From Rhodosporidiobolus odoratus (taxonomy: Eukaryota > Basidiomycota > Microbotryomycetes > Sporidiobolales > Sporidiobolaceae): 64,000 bases of DNA. Shown here piece after piece: positions 1-11,310 of this stretch (its first letter is position 1; every line of letters begins with the position of its first letter). Position numbers and translations under genes: made by a program. Below the pieces are notes generated by a model. It saw nothing but the letters and a program-made list of their open reading frames with translations, searched no databases and had not been told where the DNA came from. The DNA lies in contig JAOANU010000019.1 of the NCBI GenBank assembly GCA_034387635.1, positions 186,001-250,000 on the forward strand, in the 5' to 3' direction.

Positions 1-1
1 C

Positions 2-259
2 CGGCTTACATACCGTACACGGATTGGCCGTCCCAAGGAGCCCACGCTGGACTTGGCGGAGACTCGAAGACTCGACGAAACGGTACAGAAATGGCGGCAG
101 CGCGCGGTGCATCCGTTTACTTGTGCGCATGAAGCGGGCGAGTGGATCCGCGCTTTGGCCACTGTCCCACCAAGCGATGAGGAGTTCAGCTGCCGGCAGA
201 GGAGGTTAGCGAAACCATCCTCGCGTGGTCAGAAGAAACACGCACCTGCGATACAGTAA
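2..259 (+). CDS. 3' end of an unrecognised gene entering from the left edge (partial)
   Basis: An open frame is already running at the first bases and ends in TAA. It gives 85 codons without an internal stop, rich in Arg, Glu and Trp, with a stretch reading CAHEAGEWIRALATVPPS. The composition (balanced charge, helix-forming) looks more like protein than the Arg/Ser-rich shadow frames nearby, and an internal Met at 53 does not look like the true start. I do not recognise the family. It could be the last exon of a gene that mostly lies outside the window, or a chance open frame. Confidence 0.4.
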   Translation, partial: RLTYRTRIGRPKEPTLDLAETRRLDETVQKWRQRAVHPFTCAHEAGEWIRALATVPPSDEEFSCRQRRLAKPSSRGQKKHAPAIQ

Positions 260-643
260 AGTAGCTCGACGGGTAGCTTGTCCATCCTGACCGACAAGCG
301 AGTCCGAGCGAGTCTTGAGCGGTATAGGAAGAGAAAGAAGTTGCAATTGGTTGGTTCCCGTCGACCACTCTCGCTCGGGCTGTGATTACAAGCTGGAGCG
401 ACTATATGGACGGAAAGGGCGAATACATGTCGGACGTACCGGCGGCGACTACCTCAGCGTCGATACAAGGGATCGCGTTTGTGCCTCAGCGCCCGGGAGC
501 AAAAGGTGCGTGGACCGTCGTATGGGCTGCACTGTTCCTTCAGGCTCATGTTCACACGCTACAGGGCCATACGGTGATCAGACGGTGTCTCTCACTGCGG
601 AAAAACACCGATCCTCTGCAGCTCCCGTGAGGTTTTTCTGCTT
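260..643. other. Intergenic stretch upstream of the F-box-like gene
   Basis: No convincing coding potential, RNA gene or repeat seen. Overlapping short frames here lack recognisable motifs. It presumably holds the promoter of the gene starting at 644. Confidence 0.4.
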
Positions 644-2143
644 TTGATGGGAACCTTCCTCAGAGACCCGCTCACCATATTGCACATTCAGCGCCAATTA
701 CCAACCGAGCTCGTCACTCTGATTCTGGCGAACCGCTGCCTCGGGCCTCGCGATCTTGCCGCTTGCTCAGCATCCTCCCGAACTTTTCATGGGGTCGCTC
801 GCAGTTTCCTTTTCCGCCAGGTCATCTTCGCAGTCGAGCGATGGGGAATGATCGAGTTCTTCCTCCGTGTTATCGAGCCGTACTCGACCCTATACCGAGT
901 GCTGAGCTCGTCGAACGAACTCGCCTGCCAGGTCGAGAAACTCGTCGTTAGGTTCGTTCAGTCCGACGGCTCCTTTCGTCGCGCAAAAGGAGTCACTGCA
1001 AACGACGGCGCGGTGCAAGGCAAGCGTAACTCGGAGGAAGCCGATGACGAAACCGGGGTCGCAATATATGCCAGGCCGCACGATGCTCAGCTTTTCACTC
1101 GCTTCGCCTTCTTCGCCACCCTCCCCCGCCTGTGCCATCTCGTGTTCCAAGACGAGCTGCATGGTGGGGCCGCCCAGGATTACTCATTGTTCCTGCGAGG
1201 TACCACCTTTCTCCACATCACATCTCTCGAAGCGCCGTCCTTCCCCCCAAGCCTGGCACAAACCTTTCCATCCCTCATTCACCTCATCACGACCTTAGCG
1301 GATAATGATCAATGGTTCTCCCAGCGCTCCATCTCACCACCAGCTCTGCACAGTCTCGGCGTAAAAGGCGAAGAGCACAACCACGACACGATGGACTGGC
1401 TTCTCAGCAACTCGAGTCTTACTCTGCAGAGCCTCGTCCTCCCTTATTGCCCCTACGACGACTCGACGGACGCGGAAGGTACTTTCCACCCCGACTTGTC
1501 CCGTCTCACGTCTCTCGCAACGCTCACCCTCAACCTCGTCGCCACGGGTCCGGTCCCGCTGTATCTTCGCCGTGACCCAACCCTGATCCCAGCTTTACCT
1601 CCCAATCTCGTCTCCCTCACCTTGCGTGAACGAGAACGCGGCATCCTGTGGGGACCCCTCGAAAGCTGTTTCACCTCCGGCCTACCCGCCACACTCCGCC
1701 ATCTCACTTTCGAGCCCGACCTGATCGAACCGAGCCACCTCTCGCGACTCATCGAAGGCACGCGGTATGAGCGCGCTCGCACCAATTTCGAGTCTATCAC
1801 GGTCGAATGCCTCGACCCGGACGATTGGGTTCAAGCGCCTCGACCGGACTTTTGGGGACAGGACGAGGACGACAGTGACGACGAAGAGAGCGACGATGAT
1901 GTTGATGAGAACCCGGATGTCTGGACGGAAGGGCGACGAGCAATACTCGCGCAGCTGTGTTCTTCGCGTGGCATCACCCTGAAGGTACGCCAAGTTGCGC
2001 CGGTGTCGCCGAACGAGGATAGCGCACGGCGATCCGCACAGGCCGCGAGTTGCTCGAGAACGGACCGAGAGTCGGCAGAGGAAGCAGGCTTTAGCGAGGA
2101 CGAGGAAGATTTGGATGAGGGAGGATCGGATCACAGTGGATAG
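644..2143 (+). CDS. F-box-like / leucine-rich-repeat protein with acidic tail
   Basis: Single exon of 499 codons. Residues about 18-60 resemble an F-box (LPTELVTLILANRCLGPRDL followed by a CSASSRTFHGVARSFLFRQV helix region), the SKP1-binding module of SCF ubiquitin ligases. The middle (about 150-390) has irregular Leu-rich strands (SLTLQSLVLPYC, LATLTLNLVA, LVSLTLRE, TLRHLTFEPD) like degenerate LRRs used for substrate recognition. A very acidic patch (DEDDSDDEESDDDVDENPD) and an acidic C-terminus follow. The start is the double Met just after an in-frame stop. Two decayed relatives of this architecture lie at 14-15.7 kb and 49.6-51.7 kb. The role as an SCF adaptor is inferred from the family; the substrate is unknown. 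Confidence 0.75.
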   Translation: MMGTFLRDPLTILHIQRQLPTELVTLILANRCLGPRDLAACSASSRTFHGVARSFLFRQVIFAVERWGMIEFFLRVIEPYSTLYRVLSSSNELACQVEKLVVRFVQSDGSFRRAKGVTANDGAVQGKRNSEEADDETGVAIYARPHDAQLFTRFAFFATLPRLCHLVFQDELHGGAAQDYSLFLRGTTFLHITSLEAPSFPPSLAQTFPSLIHLITTLADNDQWFSQRSISPPALHSLGVKGEEHNHDTMDWLLSNSSLTLQSLVLPYCPYDDSTDAEGTFHPDLSRLTSLATLTLNLVATGPVPLYLRRDPTLIPALPPNLVSLTLRERERGILWGPLESCFTSGLPATLRHLTFEPDLIEPSHLSRLIEGTRYERARTNFESITVECLDPDDWVQAPRPDFWGQDEDDSDDEESDDDVDENPDVWTEGRRAILAQLCSSRGITLKVRQVAPVSPNEDSARRSAQAASCSRTDRESAEEAGFSEDEEDLDEGGSDHSG

Positions 2144-2743
2144 TATGTAATCTTGTACGCTGCCCCAATCTTCCGTCTTTCGTGCCGATCCCGTCTGTAC
2201 GCCGCTGACTTGTGCCTGACCATCTATAGCGAACAGATTCACCCGAAATTGCAATGGCGTTTCAGCTTTTCCCACACTACACTTCCTCGCCATCTACGTC
2301 AGCTGCTATGTCCGCCAAGTCTGCTCGTCACTGTTCTAGCCGACCATTCGAATATTAGGAAGTCGACCGCCAAGCCAAATCACCGACGCAGCCATTAGAC
2401 TTCGCTGCGAGATGGTCTCAGTCAGAAACCCAAGTTCAGCCAACTCGCTCGCCGAAGATTCCGTACTTCAGCTCATGCCGTGCTCTCTCTCCTTCTTCTT
2501 GTTCCCTGGTCTGCTGCTCCCTCGGAAGTCCGGTACTTCCTCCACCTACTGTCCTTTCTCGCCAATCTTGCCTGCGCAGGTCGCGTGCGTCCCGTTCCTT
2601 TCCCCCGTCCCCACACGTTCCGCGGTCTGACATGCCGCAATGCCTCCAGCTTCAGTCTTTTCAGCATCTCCCACATCGCCGTACGTTCAGGGTTCTGCAT
2701 CGAGAGGGAGAACTTCCAAGTTGACCTTCACGAATTGCCTGCC
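2144..2743. other. Intergenic region and protease 5' region
   Basis: About 600 bases between the F-box-like gene and the protease start. A frame continuous with the protease opens at 2480, but its upstream part lacks a signal peptide at its own start and reads like translated C/T-rich leader. I treat 2480-2743 as 5' untranslated. Nothing else seen. Confidence 0.4.
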
Positions 2744-5009
2744 ATGATTGTCCTCCAGCAGACCATGCAACTTCACACTTTCCTTTACATCATCTTGGGC
2801 ATGCCCATCGTCATTGCCGCCAGCCGGCCCGACGCTTCCTCGTTCACCGTTTCCAAGCGCAAATCCTCATCCTCCCGCATCTCGCGAGCAACCCGTCGTT
2901 CGCCCTACACCTCCCATGGATCTTCCTTTTTCGTGCCTTCCGCCTCCAAGCTTCCTCTCACCGCTTTGGCAACCCGCTCCGACCGCAACAGCGACATTCA
3001 CCCTCAGGTCCTCCTTCAACAGCACGTTAATCGTGGCGTCAAGAGGCATGCGAAGATGACTAAGCGGTCTCTCGGCGCCGACAACGCACAGGTCGAGCAA
3101 CAGCTCAGAAATAAGATCAAGAAGCGCTGGGAGAGCGTTCAACCTGCTTCATCTTCGGCCTCGACCGCCCCGATCGAGAGGCGCTGGCGAGCTGTCGAAG
3201 GCTTGGCCGGTGCATCTGCCGCCGTTCAGCACATGAAAGAACGCGTCGCCTCTATTCTTTCCAGCTCTCGCCAAGCTACCACTGCTGAGCCCGTCAACGC
3301 CGGAGCTAGCATCGCCCCTCTTGCAAGAGAAAAAGCGGCCGCTCGAGTCGGGGTCAGCGGATACGCTGGCGCCAGCGTCGCTGCGCAGAGGGGAGACGCG
3401 CAGCAAAACTCAACCACCTCCGATTCGTCGGCTCCTCCGACCAACGAGACTCAGCCTGAAGACGAGAAAGGCTACAGCCAACTCGACCTTGACGCCGCCA
3501 TGAACAACACGATTTCGGAACCTGCCAACGTCACCGCCGCCAACTCTTTGGGCCTGGCCATCGAAGCCAACGATGTCGGTACGTACTGCTCTTTCCCCTC
3601 AACTTAAGGACCGCGCTCATCCCGTTTCCGTTGCAGGATATTTCGCCGAAGTCCAGCTCGGCAGCAACAACCGTACCTTCAAGGTTCTTATGGACAGCGG
3701 CAGTGCCGGTGCGTGACAGGTCCATTTCTACTCAATTGCATCACCCGCTTACCTGTTTACTTTCCACTCGCTTGCAGACTTCTGGGTCCCCTCCGCTGCT
3801 TGCCTCGGTTCGTCTTTCTTTCGCGCTCTTTCTCCCTACTCTCTTGCTTATCTTCGCGCCACTTTTCCTCGCAGTCTGCGGCAATCACACTTCCCTCGGC
3901 CCCTTCAGCTCGACTACTTACCGCGACACCGGTCTGCCTTGGTCTGTGACCTACGGTACCGGCGATGTCGGCGGCACCACCGTCACCGACGATGCGGTTA
4001 TTGCCGGGCTCAGGATCAACCAGCTCGAGTTTGGGGCGGTCACGCAGGAGAGCGACGATTTCAGCGATCCGTCCGTGCCGTTCGTGCGTCACTTTATCCT
4101 CCTCCCGGAGTCCCTTTGCAAATTTTCTGACTAGTACTGTTCGGTTACTACCGCAGGACGGTCTCATGGGCCTCGCCCGCTCCTCCCTCTCCTCCCAGAA
4201 CGTCCCGACCCCAATCGAGCGCCTTGCTTCCGACGGGACTGTCCTTTCGGCGCAGATGGGATACAAGCTTGGTCGTGTCAGTGACGGCAAGAATGATGGT
4301 GAAGTCACCTTTGGCGGAGTCGACGGAAGCAAGTATCAGGGCGAGATTACGCAAGTGCAGAATGTCAACACTCAAGGGTCCGTATCTTCCCTCCGCTTCC
4401 TTCTTTCGAGTGTTCGCCGTCCTGACTCGCGATCTACCTCGAGCAGTTTCTGGGAAGCGTCCCTCTCCCTTGTCACCGTAGACAACACTACCCTCTTCAC
4501 CTCGTCCGCCATGAGGACCGCCATTCTCGACACTGGAACGACTCTCATGATCGCCCCGAAGGCGGACGCTGAAGCTATTCACGCCGCTATTCCCGGAGCG
4601 AGGCCGGACGGACAAGGAGGTACGCCTTGTTTTCTCAAACTCGCTGTCGTGTAGTCGAGCCAGAGTGCTCAAATCTCTTCTCCTCTCTCAGGTTTCACCC
4701 TCCCTTGTACCACTGAATCCGTCCTTTCCCTCTCGTTTGGCGGCGTCGCCTTCCCCATCCTCCCGTCCGACCTAACTTTCCTCCCTCTGAGCGACGATCT
4801 CGAAGGCGACTGCATCAGTAGTATCTCTTCCGGCGACGTCGGCGGACAAGGCGAGTGGCTGGTCGGCGCCGCGTTCCTCAAGAGTAGGTCTCTGCTCCCG
4901 TTGCTTCCCCTCAGTTTTCATACTAGGACTGACGTCCTGCGACTGCACAGATGTCTACTTCGCCACCGACGTCGGGTCCAACATGATCGGTCTCGCCCAC
5001 CTTGCATAA
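2744..5009 (+). CDS. Secreted pepsin-type aspartyl protease (family A1)
   Basis: Eight exons: 2744-3578, 3637-3708, 3778-3807, 3875-4083, 4157-4377, 4447-4619, 4692-4883 and 4951-5009 (596 aa). The start at 2744, or Met at 2765, places a hydrophobic signal peptide (LHTFLYIILGMPIVIAA) at the N-terminus. A roughly 250-residue Ser/Ala/basic propeptide-like region follows. The mature enzyme starts near GYFAEVQLGS. Both catalytic aspartates are present: LMDSGSADFWVPS (first lobe, spanning an intron) and ILDTGTTLMIAP (second lobe). The flap is VTYGTGDVGG, and the C-terminus GAAFLKNVYFATD is standard for A1. The first motif is DSG rather than the commoner DTG; this variant is known in active enzymes. 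Predicted role: extracellular, wall or vacuolar protein hydrolysis. It ends about 410 bases before the convergent RTT109 stop. Confidence 0.9.
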
Positions 5010-5418
5010 ACCTTTCCACCAACGTTCTTTCTTCGCGTTCATCTGCTGTCCTCTCTTGAAGCGAACATACCATCCGGCTGTGCCTCCTTTCCTCCCTCTT
5101 CGCCCCTCACCCACGACCACCATTAATGGCCAACTGAAGCTGCCGAGCAGCCTCTCACTCACACTCTTTCACCACCAACGTTGTGCCCCCTTCCCGCCTC
5201 TCATACCCTTTCTTTTGTCCCCTCTGGTTGATTTCCTTTCTTCTTTCTCAGACTTTGGTAGACATACGGGAACAACATGGAATAATACAGTAGTATATCT
5301 CTTCTTCTTTCTGCTGTTCACAGCTCCGATGAGCGTGTGGAAATTCATGGGAAAACCCAGGCTTTTCAAGGCAAGCTGAGAAGGCCATCCCATCCCCTCC
5401 CTCCTCCCATCTCCTGAC
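5010..5418. other. Convergent 3' intergenic region
   Basis: C/T-rich sequence between two stop codons of opposite genes. It should contain both 3' untranslated regions. No other feature seen. Confidence 0.4.
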
Positions 5419-7281
5419 TCACGCCGGCGTGGGCTTCTTCTTCTTCCTCGGTGCCAGCACATTCACCTTGGGTTTCTCCTCCACCGCCCCTTCAGCAGGT
5501 CTCTTCTCCCCACTCATCGCTGCTCCCTCGACCTCGATCGTCCTTTCCCCCTCTGCAGCCCACAAGTTCTTCCACTCCGCCTCAGTCAGATCCTTATCCT
5601 CCCGCTCCTCTGCGTAGGTGAACCTTGATACCCTTTCCACATCCATCCTCCATCGCTCCAAGTTTGTCGCGAGGTTCGGGAGGGCGGGAAGGGAATAATC
5701 TTGATTGTGGAACGTGGACCAGAGTTTGGTATATTTGGTTTGGGGCACGGCGAGGGGATGCAGTTTTGGTCGGATGGAGTGGTGAGAAGATTGAGTGTGA
5801 GCGGATGAGGAGGCGGATCGACTAGAGTCGGATTTGCTGGGCGAGGTCGGGACAGCGGCGGGAAGGATAGAAGGGGTTGCGGGTGACGCAGAGTAGGATG
5901 CTGGGTCAGGTTCTCCAGCCGCCAGGGTGAAAAACCCAACCAATTGACCACTGCAGCATTCCTGACGAAACGCCATCCGTTCCCACCATTCTTCCACCCC
6001 ACCCGGTACACCGTCAATGAGGCGTTTCCGCTCTTTTTCGAGGTCGGTTCCGACCGCCGCTCGACGAGCACCGGGAGCTTGACCTGTCGTGAAGGTGTTG
6101 GAAGAGAGGGAGAGGAAGACGTCGTCCCAGTCGCCCGAGGTACCGGAGGGGGAGACGGTGGAAGAGGTGAGGGAATGTAAAAACCGGGATTTTGGATCAT
6201 CGGGGAAGGCGGGGATGTGGTCCGTGAGGGGACGAGTCGAGGGAGGAGCAGGAGCATGCATTGGGGAGGAGAGGGCCGAGTATGGATGCGAGTAGGACCA
6301 GGGAGTCTTCGGGGAAAGGGCGGCGGGAGTGAGAGGGACGTAAGGGAGAGATTCGAGGTAGGAGAGGCCGGGGACGAGGTAGAAGAGTCGCAGATCGTTG
6401 TCCTGTGCGGCTTCCGCAGTCGATAGCACGGCTGCCTTCGCTTTCTCCACTTCCTTCACCGCCCGCTCCGATGTTCCTTTCCACCATCTATTCAATCCTT
6501 TATCATCCAGCACCCTTTTTGTCGCGTTGTCGACCGAGCCAGGAAAGAGATACTGTCCCTGACTTTTGGCAAAAATGTGGACCCTGACGCGGGAACACGA
6601 GTGAGGTGGGTGGAGAAGGTGGTAAGAGATGAAGGCCGAGACGAGAACTCGAGTCGGAGTTCGGGTGGGAGAGGAAGCGGATAATATCGGGGCGAGACCG
6701 GTAGTGTCGACTTTGGAGATGTAGAGGAGGGCGGTCGAGGATGAAGGGATTGTGTAAAGGGTGGCTTCGAGGGCGATGATCGGGATTGGCTGTGACTTTA
6801 CCGTCTCCTGGGCTCGGGACGTGCTCGAGGACGGCAAAGGGTCCTCAGTTGTGTCGGGTGTCGCCTTGAAAGGCTCTCGTGTCGATGCAGCAGCAGGGTC
6901 ATCCCCGTTTCTAGCTTTTTCTTTCTCCATTTTTCCCTCTACACCGTCGACCTGTCCCTGGTCGTTCAGGTCTCCCGCTGCTGGCTGCCCTAGGGTGCGT
7001 ATTGCGTCCTGCTTCGGCTCGTCCCTTACTGCAGCTGCGACTGGCCGGAATTCGCTCAGGATGACGAGGATTTCTTCGTGGTAGACTTTGGCGGAAGATG
7101 CGTTGGTAGCATGGGGAAAGAGGGCGTGACTGCGTTGAGGCTGTGAGCGTATTATTTGATGGTGGTATCGGTGTTTGCCTGGAGGAGAGTTGCTGGTGAG
7201 GGATTGAGAGAGAAAGTCGAGCAGAGAAGGCGGGGTCAACATGAGGCGGGAAGGGACTTGTTCACGTGGGTCTTGTCGCAA
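5419..7281 (-). CDS. RTT109: Histone H3 lysine-56 acetyltransferase Rtt109
   Basis: Single-exon reading frame (up to 620 aa). Family signatures are clear: RVRVHIFAKSQGQYLFPGS and DDKGLNRWWKG (about residues 230-275), then EWWERMAFRQECCSGQLVGF (about 425-450), which forms the acetyl-CoA-binding core. The N-terminus SLLDFLSQSL and the ALEATLYTIP strand also match. Rtt109 acetylates H3K56 (and H3K9/K27) with Vps75 or Asf1 during replication-coupled nucleosome assembly in the nucleus, a fungal-type enzyme. The second Met (genomic 7242, MLTPPSLLDF) is the likelier start because homologues begin there. A Ser/Pro/Glu-rich insert (about residues 85-165) and a basic C-terminal tail (RKKKKPTPA) are lineage features. 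Divergent from the M28 peptidase, about 160-200 bp away. Confidence 0.92.
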   Translation of the reverse strand: MRQDPREQVPSRLMLTPPSLLDFLSQSLTSNSPPGKHRYHHQIIRSQPQRSHALFPHATNASSAKVYHEEILVILSEFRPVAAAVRDEPKQDAIRTLGQPAAGDLNDQGQVDGVEGKMEKEKARNGDDPAAASTREPFKATPDTTEDPLPSSSTSRAQETVKSQPIPIIALEATLYTIPSSSTALLYISKVDTTGLAPILSASSPTRTPTRVLVSAFISYHLLHPPHSCSRVRVHIFAKSQGQYLFPGSVDNATKRVLDDKGLNRWWKGTSERAVKEVEKAKAAVLSTAEAAQDNDLRLFYLVPGLSYLESLPYVPLTPAALSPKTPWSYSHPYSALSSPMHAPAPPSTRPLTDHIPAFPDDPKSRFLHSLTSSTVSPSGTSGDWDDVFLSLSSNTFTTGQAPGARRAAVGTDLEKERKRLIDGVPGGVEEWWERMAFRQECCSGQLVGFFTLAAGEPDPASYSASPATPSILPAAVPTSPSKSDSSRSASSSAHTQSSHHSIRPKLHPLAVPQTKYTKLWSTFHNQDYSLPALPNLATNLERWRMDVERVSRFTYAEEREDKDLTEAEWKNLWAAEGERTIEVEGAAMSGEKRPAEGAVEEKPKVNVLAPRKKKKPTPA

Positions 7282-7440
7282 TACTTGAGTCCTAGCAGGG
7301 CCTTTTTAAGCGTTCTGAGCTGATCGAGGATGGCGAAAGTAGGAAAACAAGATGAGCAATTCAATCTCTCGCCCTCATCTGCATCTCGCTCACCGCTCTT
7401 TGCTCGCTAGAAAGGTATCTAGCAGACTGTAACGGTCAGT
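7282..7440. promoter_or_regulatory. Short divergent promoter between RTT109 and the M28 peptidase
   Basis: Start codons on opposite strands are about 160 bp apart (about 200 bp if RTT109 starts at its second Met). Both promoters must therefore lie here. No canonical TATA box is evident. Function is inferred from gene arrangement only. Confidence 0.5.
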
Positions 7441-10400
7441 ATGACGGTGGAGAAACCGCTTCTGGTTGACTCTAAGCATCCACTTCCACTTCCCGCTTCA
7501 TCAGTTCCACTCCCGCCCCACAACCACAACCGCTCTCGGATACCTCGCTGGGTCATCGTACTCCTCACCGTCGCATCGGTCGCAGTGCTCTACACTAGGT
7601 GCGCACCAGTCGGCTACCTCGAGGGAGCTCACACCTTCGCCGGCCTCGTCAAAGGCAACCACGCTGTCAATAATGCTAGATGTCGCCATGATCACGAACT
7701 CGGTACACATCGCCTGACTTGGGACCGTATCGAACACAACCTCCTCTCCATTCCATCTGCCGCAGGAGCCAAGATTGCTTCCTACTCGTCCGTTTCTTCT
7801 TTCTCCTTCGCATCTGCATGCCCTGAACGGTTCCCTCCATCGCAGCTACACCCAGGAAACGCACGTCGCCGGCACTTCGGGAGACCGCAAAATCGCTCTT
7901 CTGTTGCAGGAGCAGTGGGAAGGTTTGCTCGGGCTCGAAAAGAGCGGAGAAGGCAAAGTCTACGATGCCGGAACGGATGAAGACCATCACGCCCTTACTG
8001 GCCACGGCCGTGGCGAGACGCTGGAGCACGGCGATCGAGAACCCCTTCAGCTTCGCTATCATGGCAAGAAACGCCTCAAGGTCAAGGCGAAGCGAACCGC
8101 TCGTCATCTCCTCGAGCTCGCGGGTCTTCCCGTACCATCTTTCCTTGCCTGCCGAAGCCGCCTTCATCACCACCGCCATCACCTTCACCGTCATTCTGAC
8201 CCGGAGCCGCCTCGAGTCTGGACGAGCGCCTACTACCCGCTGCTCAACTACCCTATTTCCTCCTCCGTCTCTTACACCCCGCCCAACGCGGAGGAACCTT
8301 CTTTCCGCGCAAAGCTCAAAGAAGAGGTTTACGACAAGGATCCGACTAGCAAGGCTGGCGTGCCGGTCTGGCATGGCTACTCGGCGAATGGAACGGCTAG
8401 AGGTCAGCTGGTGTATGCGAGTAAGGGTGCTCCGGAGGATTTCGCTGAGCTTGCTAGGCGCGGTGCGTTTCTCCCTGGAGGTCTTCACTCCTCGAGGTCG
8501 TCAAGCTGACGGGCTGCGAGGTCGGGCAGGTATCGATGTTCGTGGCAAGGTTGTGCTCGTTCAGGTTCGGCCGACCACAGCTCTAGTCCTTCGTGGTCCC
8601 TTGGTTTTAACCGTGACTGACTGCTTCTCATGTGCAGTACGGTGGTCTCTTCCGCGGCCTCAAGGTCCGCGCCGCGGCAGATGCAGGTGCCGTAGGCGTT
8701 TTGATCTATACCGACCCGATTGAGGACGGCGAGGTTATCGCCGAGAATGGATACGAAGCTTACCCAGAAGGACCCGCTAGGGCGCCTTCTTCGTCAGTCC
8801 ACTGTTTCTACTTCTGTTTTCGTTGAGCGCAAGACTGATCATCCACTCCTTGCCTGGGATCCACCTTCTCCTTGTTCCGTCTCTCCATCTAACACATACT
8901 ACGCTACATGACTCAGTATCCAACGCGGCTCGGTTCAATACCTCTCCCTCTACCCCGGTGACCCCCTCACCCCCGGCGAACCCTCCTACAACCCGACCCT
9001 CCCAAACGCCCCCGCACGTCTTCCACGCAACTCCTCCGACGTGAACATGCCTCCGATCCCCTCTCTCCCGCTCTCTTACGAAGACGCCGTGCCGCTGCTC
9101 AAGCTGCTGAACGGGAGGGGGAGTAGGTTGGAAGATGGACGAGAGGGGAAGCCGGATGGGTGGAGGGAAGGGGGATTGGGAGGCAAAGGGGTCGAGTATT
9201 GGACTGGTCCTAGTGAGGGTGAGGTGGAGGTCGTGAACGAGGTCAAGGAGGATGTGACGGCTATCTGGTACGTTTCTCGCTCGCAGTCGCGTCGCTCGCC
9301 GGGACCCACATTCCCAGTCCCCTTCTCCGTTAGGGGCGGACGGGGGCGGGATAGTAAGTCCCGCACTTGTGCCAACGCTCACCTCGATCATGATCGGACT
9401 ACAGGAACACTTACGCCCTCGTTCCTGGCCGCCTGTCGGACGAAGTCGTCAGTACGTCGTTCTCGCTTTTCCTTCCCCTCCCCCTTCCCCTTGCCATACT
9501 CACCCTTGAATCGTTACACCTTGCAGTACTCGGCAATCACCACGATGCCTGGGACTTCGGCGCTGCCGATCCGTCGAGCGGTACTGCAGCCGTTCATGAG
9601 ATTGTTCGCGCGCTGGGAGTACTGCTCAAGAAAGGATGGAGGCCGCTGAGGAGCATCTTGATTGCGGGGTGGGATGGAGAAGAGTACGCCGACAGCCAGC
9701 CTACTTGTTTCCTGATGGGTCCTGAGCTGCATCACCGCGATGCTGCATCCGCATTGTCTTGACGGGATGCCCCCAGACGAATACAATAGGCTGACTTTGC
9801 AATCTCTCGCTTTGACTTCCCGCAGATATGGCCTCCTAGGGTCAACCGAGTTCGGCGAGGATTACTCGACCTGGCTTCAAGAACGGGTCGTGGCTTACCT
9901 CAACGTCGACGTTGGTGAGTTTCCCTGCCTCGGTCGTATCTCCCTTCCGTCCTCGCGGCTCTCCCTCTTCGTCTTGGCACACTCCTCGTATCGAACTCTT
10001 GCTTCGGGCCGCTCACGCTCTGACCTCTTACGCAGCCGCCTCCGGCTCGGTCTACGGACTGAACGCCTCCCCCTCGCTCGCGAACCTTCTCAAAGAAGTG
10101 AGCGCCAAGGTCGAGGACCCCAACAGAGCCGGGAAAACGCTGGCCGAGGCTCACTCTGCGAGCGAGGGTGTGGAGCAGGTCGGGTTGGTGCAAGCGGGGG
10201 AAGCTGTGAGCGAGAAGGAGCTTAAGGTTGGAGCGCTGGGGTCGGGATCAGGTGAGCCTGTTTTCGATTCTCCTCCCCGCACTCTTCTCTGGCTCAAGAC
10301 GGGCTTGAAGCAGTGTTGCAAAAGCGAGAAAGTCGCATCAGGCTCTGATCCTTGTGAACCGACCTGTTACCGCAGATTTTACTGTCTTCCTTCAGCGCCT

Positions 10401-11310
10401 TGGAATCGCTTCTGCCAACGTGGGGTACCGTCGATCGAACAAAGACCCCGTTTATCATTACCACAGGTGAGCTCTTGCGAAATCCTCTATGCCGGGTCTC
10501 GCTAACCCTTCAAACGCCGGCAGCAACTACGACTCATTTTACTGGCAGTCAACCTTTGGTGACCCTACTTTCAAGCATCATGAGGCAGTCGCAAAAGTCC
10601 TGGCGCTGACCCTGGGTAGATTGGCTGATGACCCGGTTCTTCCGATCAATGTGACCGGTTCGTCCCCCTTCATCTCGGCTGCTTTAAAGGGCTCAGCTGA
10701 CACATCGCCATCTCCTAGCCTACGCCACCGCTCTCGGGGAGTATGTGCAAAAGGTCGCCACCCTACCCGGCGCTGAAGAACTCGATCTCAGCCACCTCTA
10801 CGTCCTCACGCTCGCCATCGAATCCTCCGCTTGGGACCTCTCCAGGCGCGCCGAGAAACTAGTTAAGAAACTGGAAGACCTCCGCGCCTTCCACGACTCT
10901 CGCTCTCATTCGCACCCTCACAAGGACAAGAAGAAGTTTGGCAAGATTGTGCGAGAGTTGAGGGAGATCAATGGAAAGTTGAGGAGGTTTGAACAGGGGT
11001 TCTTGGGGGATCAGAAAGGGTTGAAGGGGAGGGAGTGGTATCGTCATCTTGGGGTAGCACCGGGGAGGTGGTTGGGTTACGGTGAGCCTTGACTTCCTGA
11101 TCTGCCTCGCTGCGATTTATTTCCGACTTCGCTGCTGACCGGTCTTTTTCCATGGCTTCCGTTTCATCTCGCTCGTACTATGCAGGCGCTACCACACTTC
11201 CTGGGCTTACCGAGGCTCTGACGGTCGACAAGGACGTGTTGCAAGCCAAGGAGGAAGTGGAAAGGCTAGAGAAGGTCTTCCAGGCGCTGCTTGATCGGTT
11301 GAGGAAGTGA
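7441..11310 (+). CDS. M28 zinc metallopeptidase, glutamate carboxypeptidase II / transferrin receptor-like
   Basis: Thirteen exons: 7441-7787, 7846-8462, 8530-8564, 8638-8792, 8917-9267, 9405-9451, 9527-9683, 9826-9914, 10036-10251, 10376-10466, 10524-10657, 10719-11081 and 11186-11310 (908 aa). It is a type II membrane protein: cytosolic N-terminus, one transmembrane helix at about 35-51 ([15 protein letters not shown]), then [10 protein letters not shown] typical of the family. A protease-associated domain follows ([42 protein letters not shown]). The catalytic domain has the zinc motifs [18 protein letters not shown] and [17 protein letters not shown]. The His377, Asp387 and Glu424/425-type residues are present, so it is probably active, unlike the transferrin receptor. 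The SNYDSFYW motif and a TFR-like dimerisation helix bundle end the protein. Likely vacuolar or endosomal; related to yeast Vps70/Tre1. Confidence 0.9.

Noticed and set aside
1682..2293. A 203-codon minus-strand frame
   Set aside because: Antisense to the F-box-like gene, no motif, Arg/Ser-rich shadow composition.
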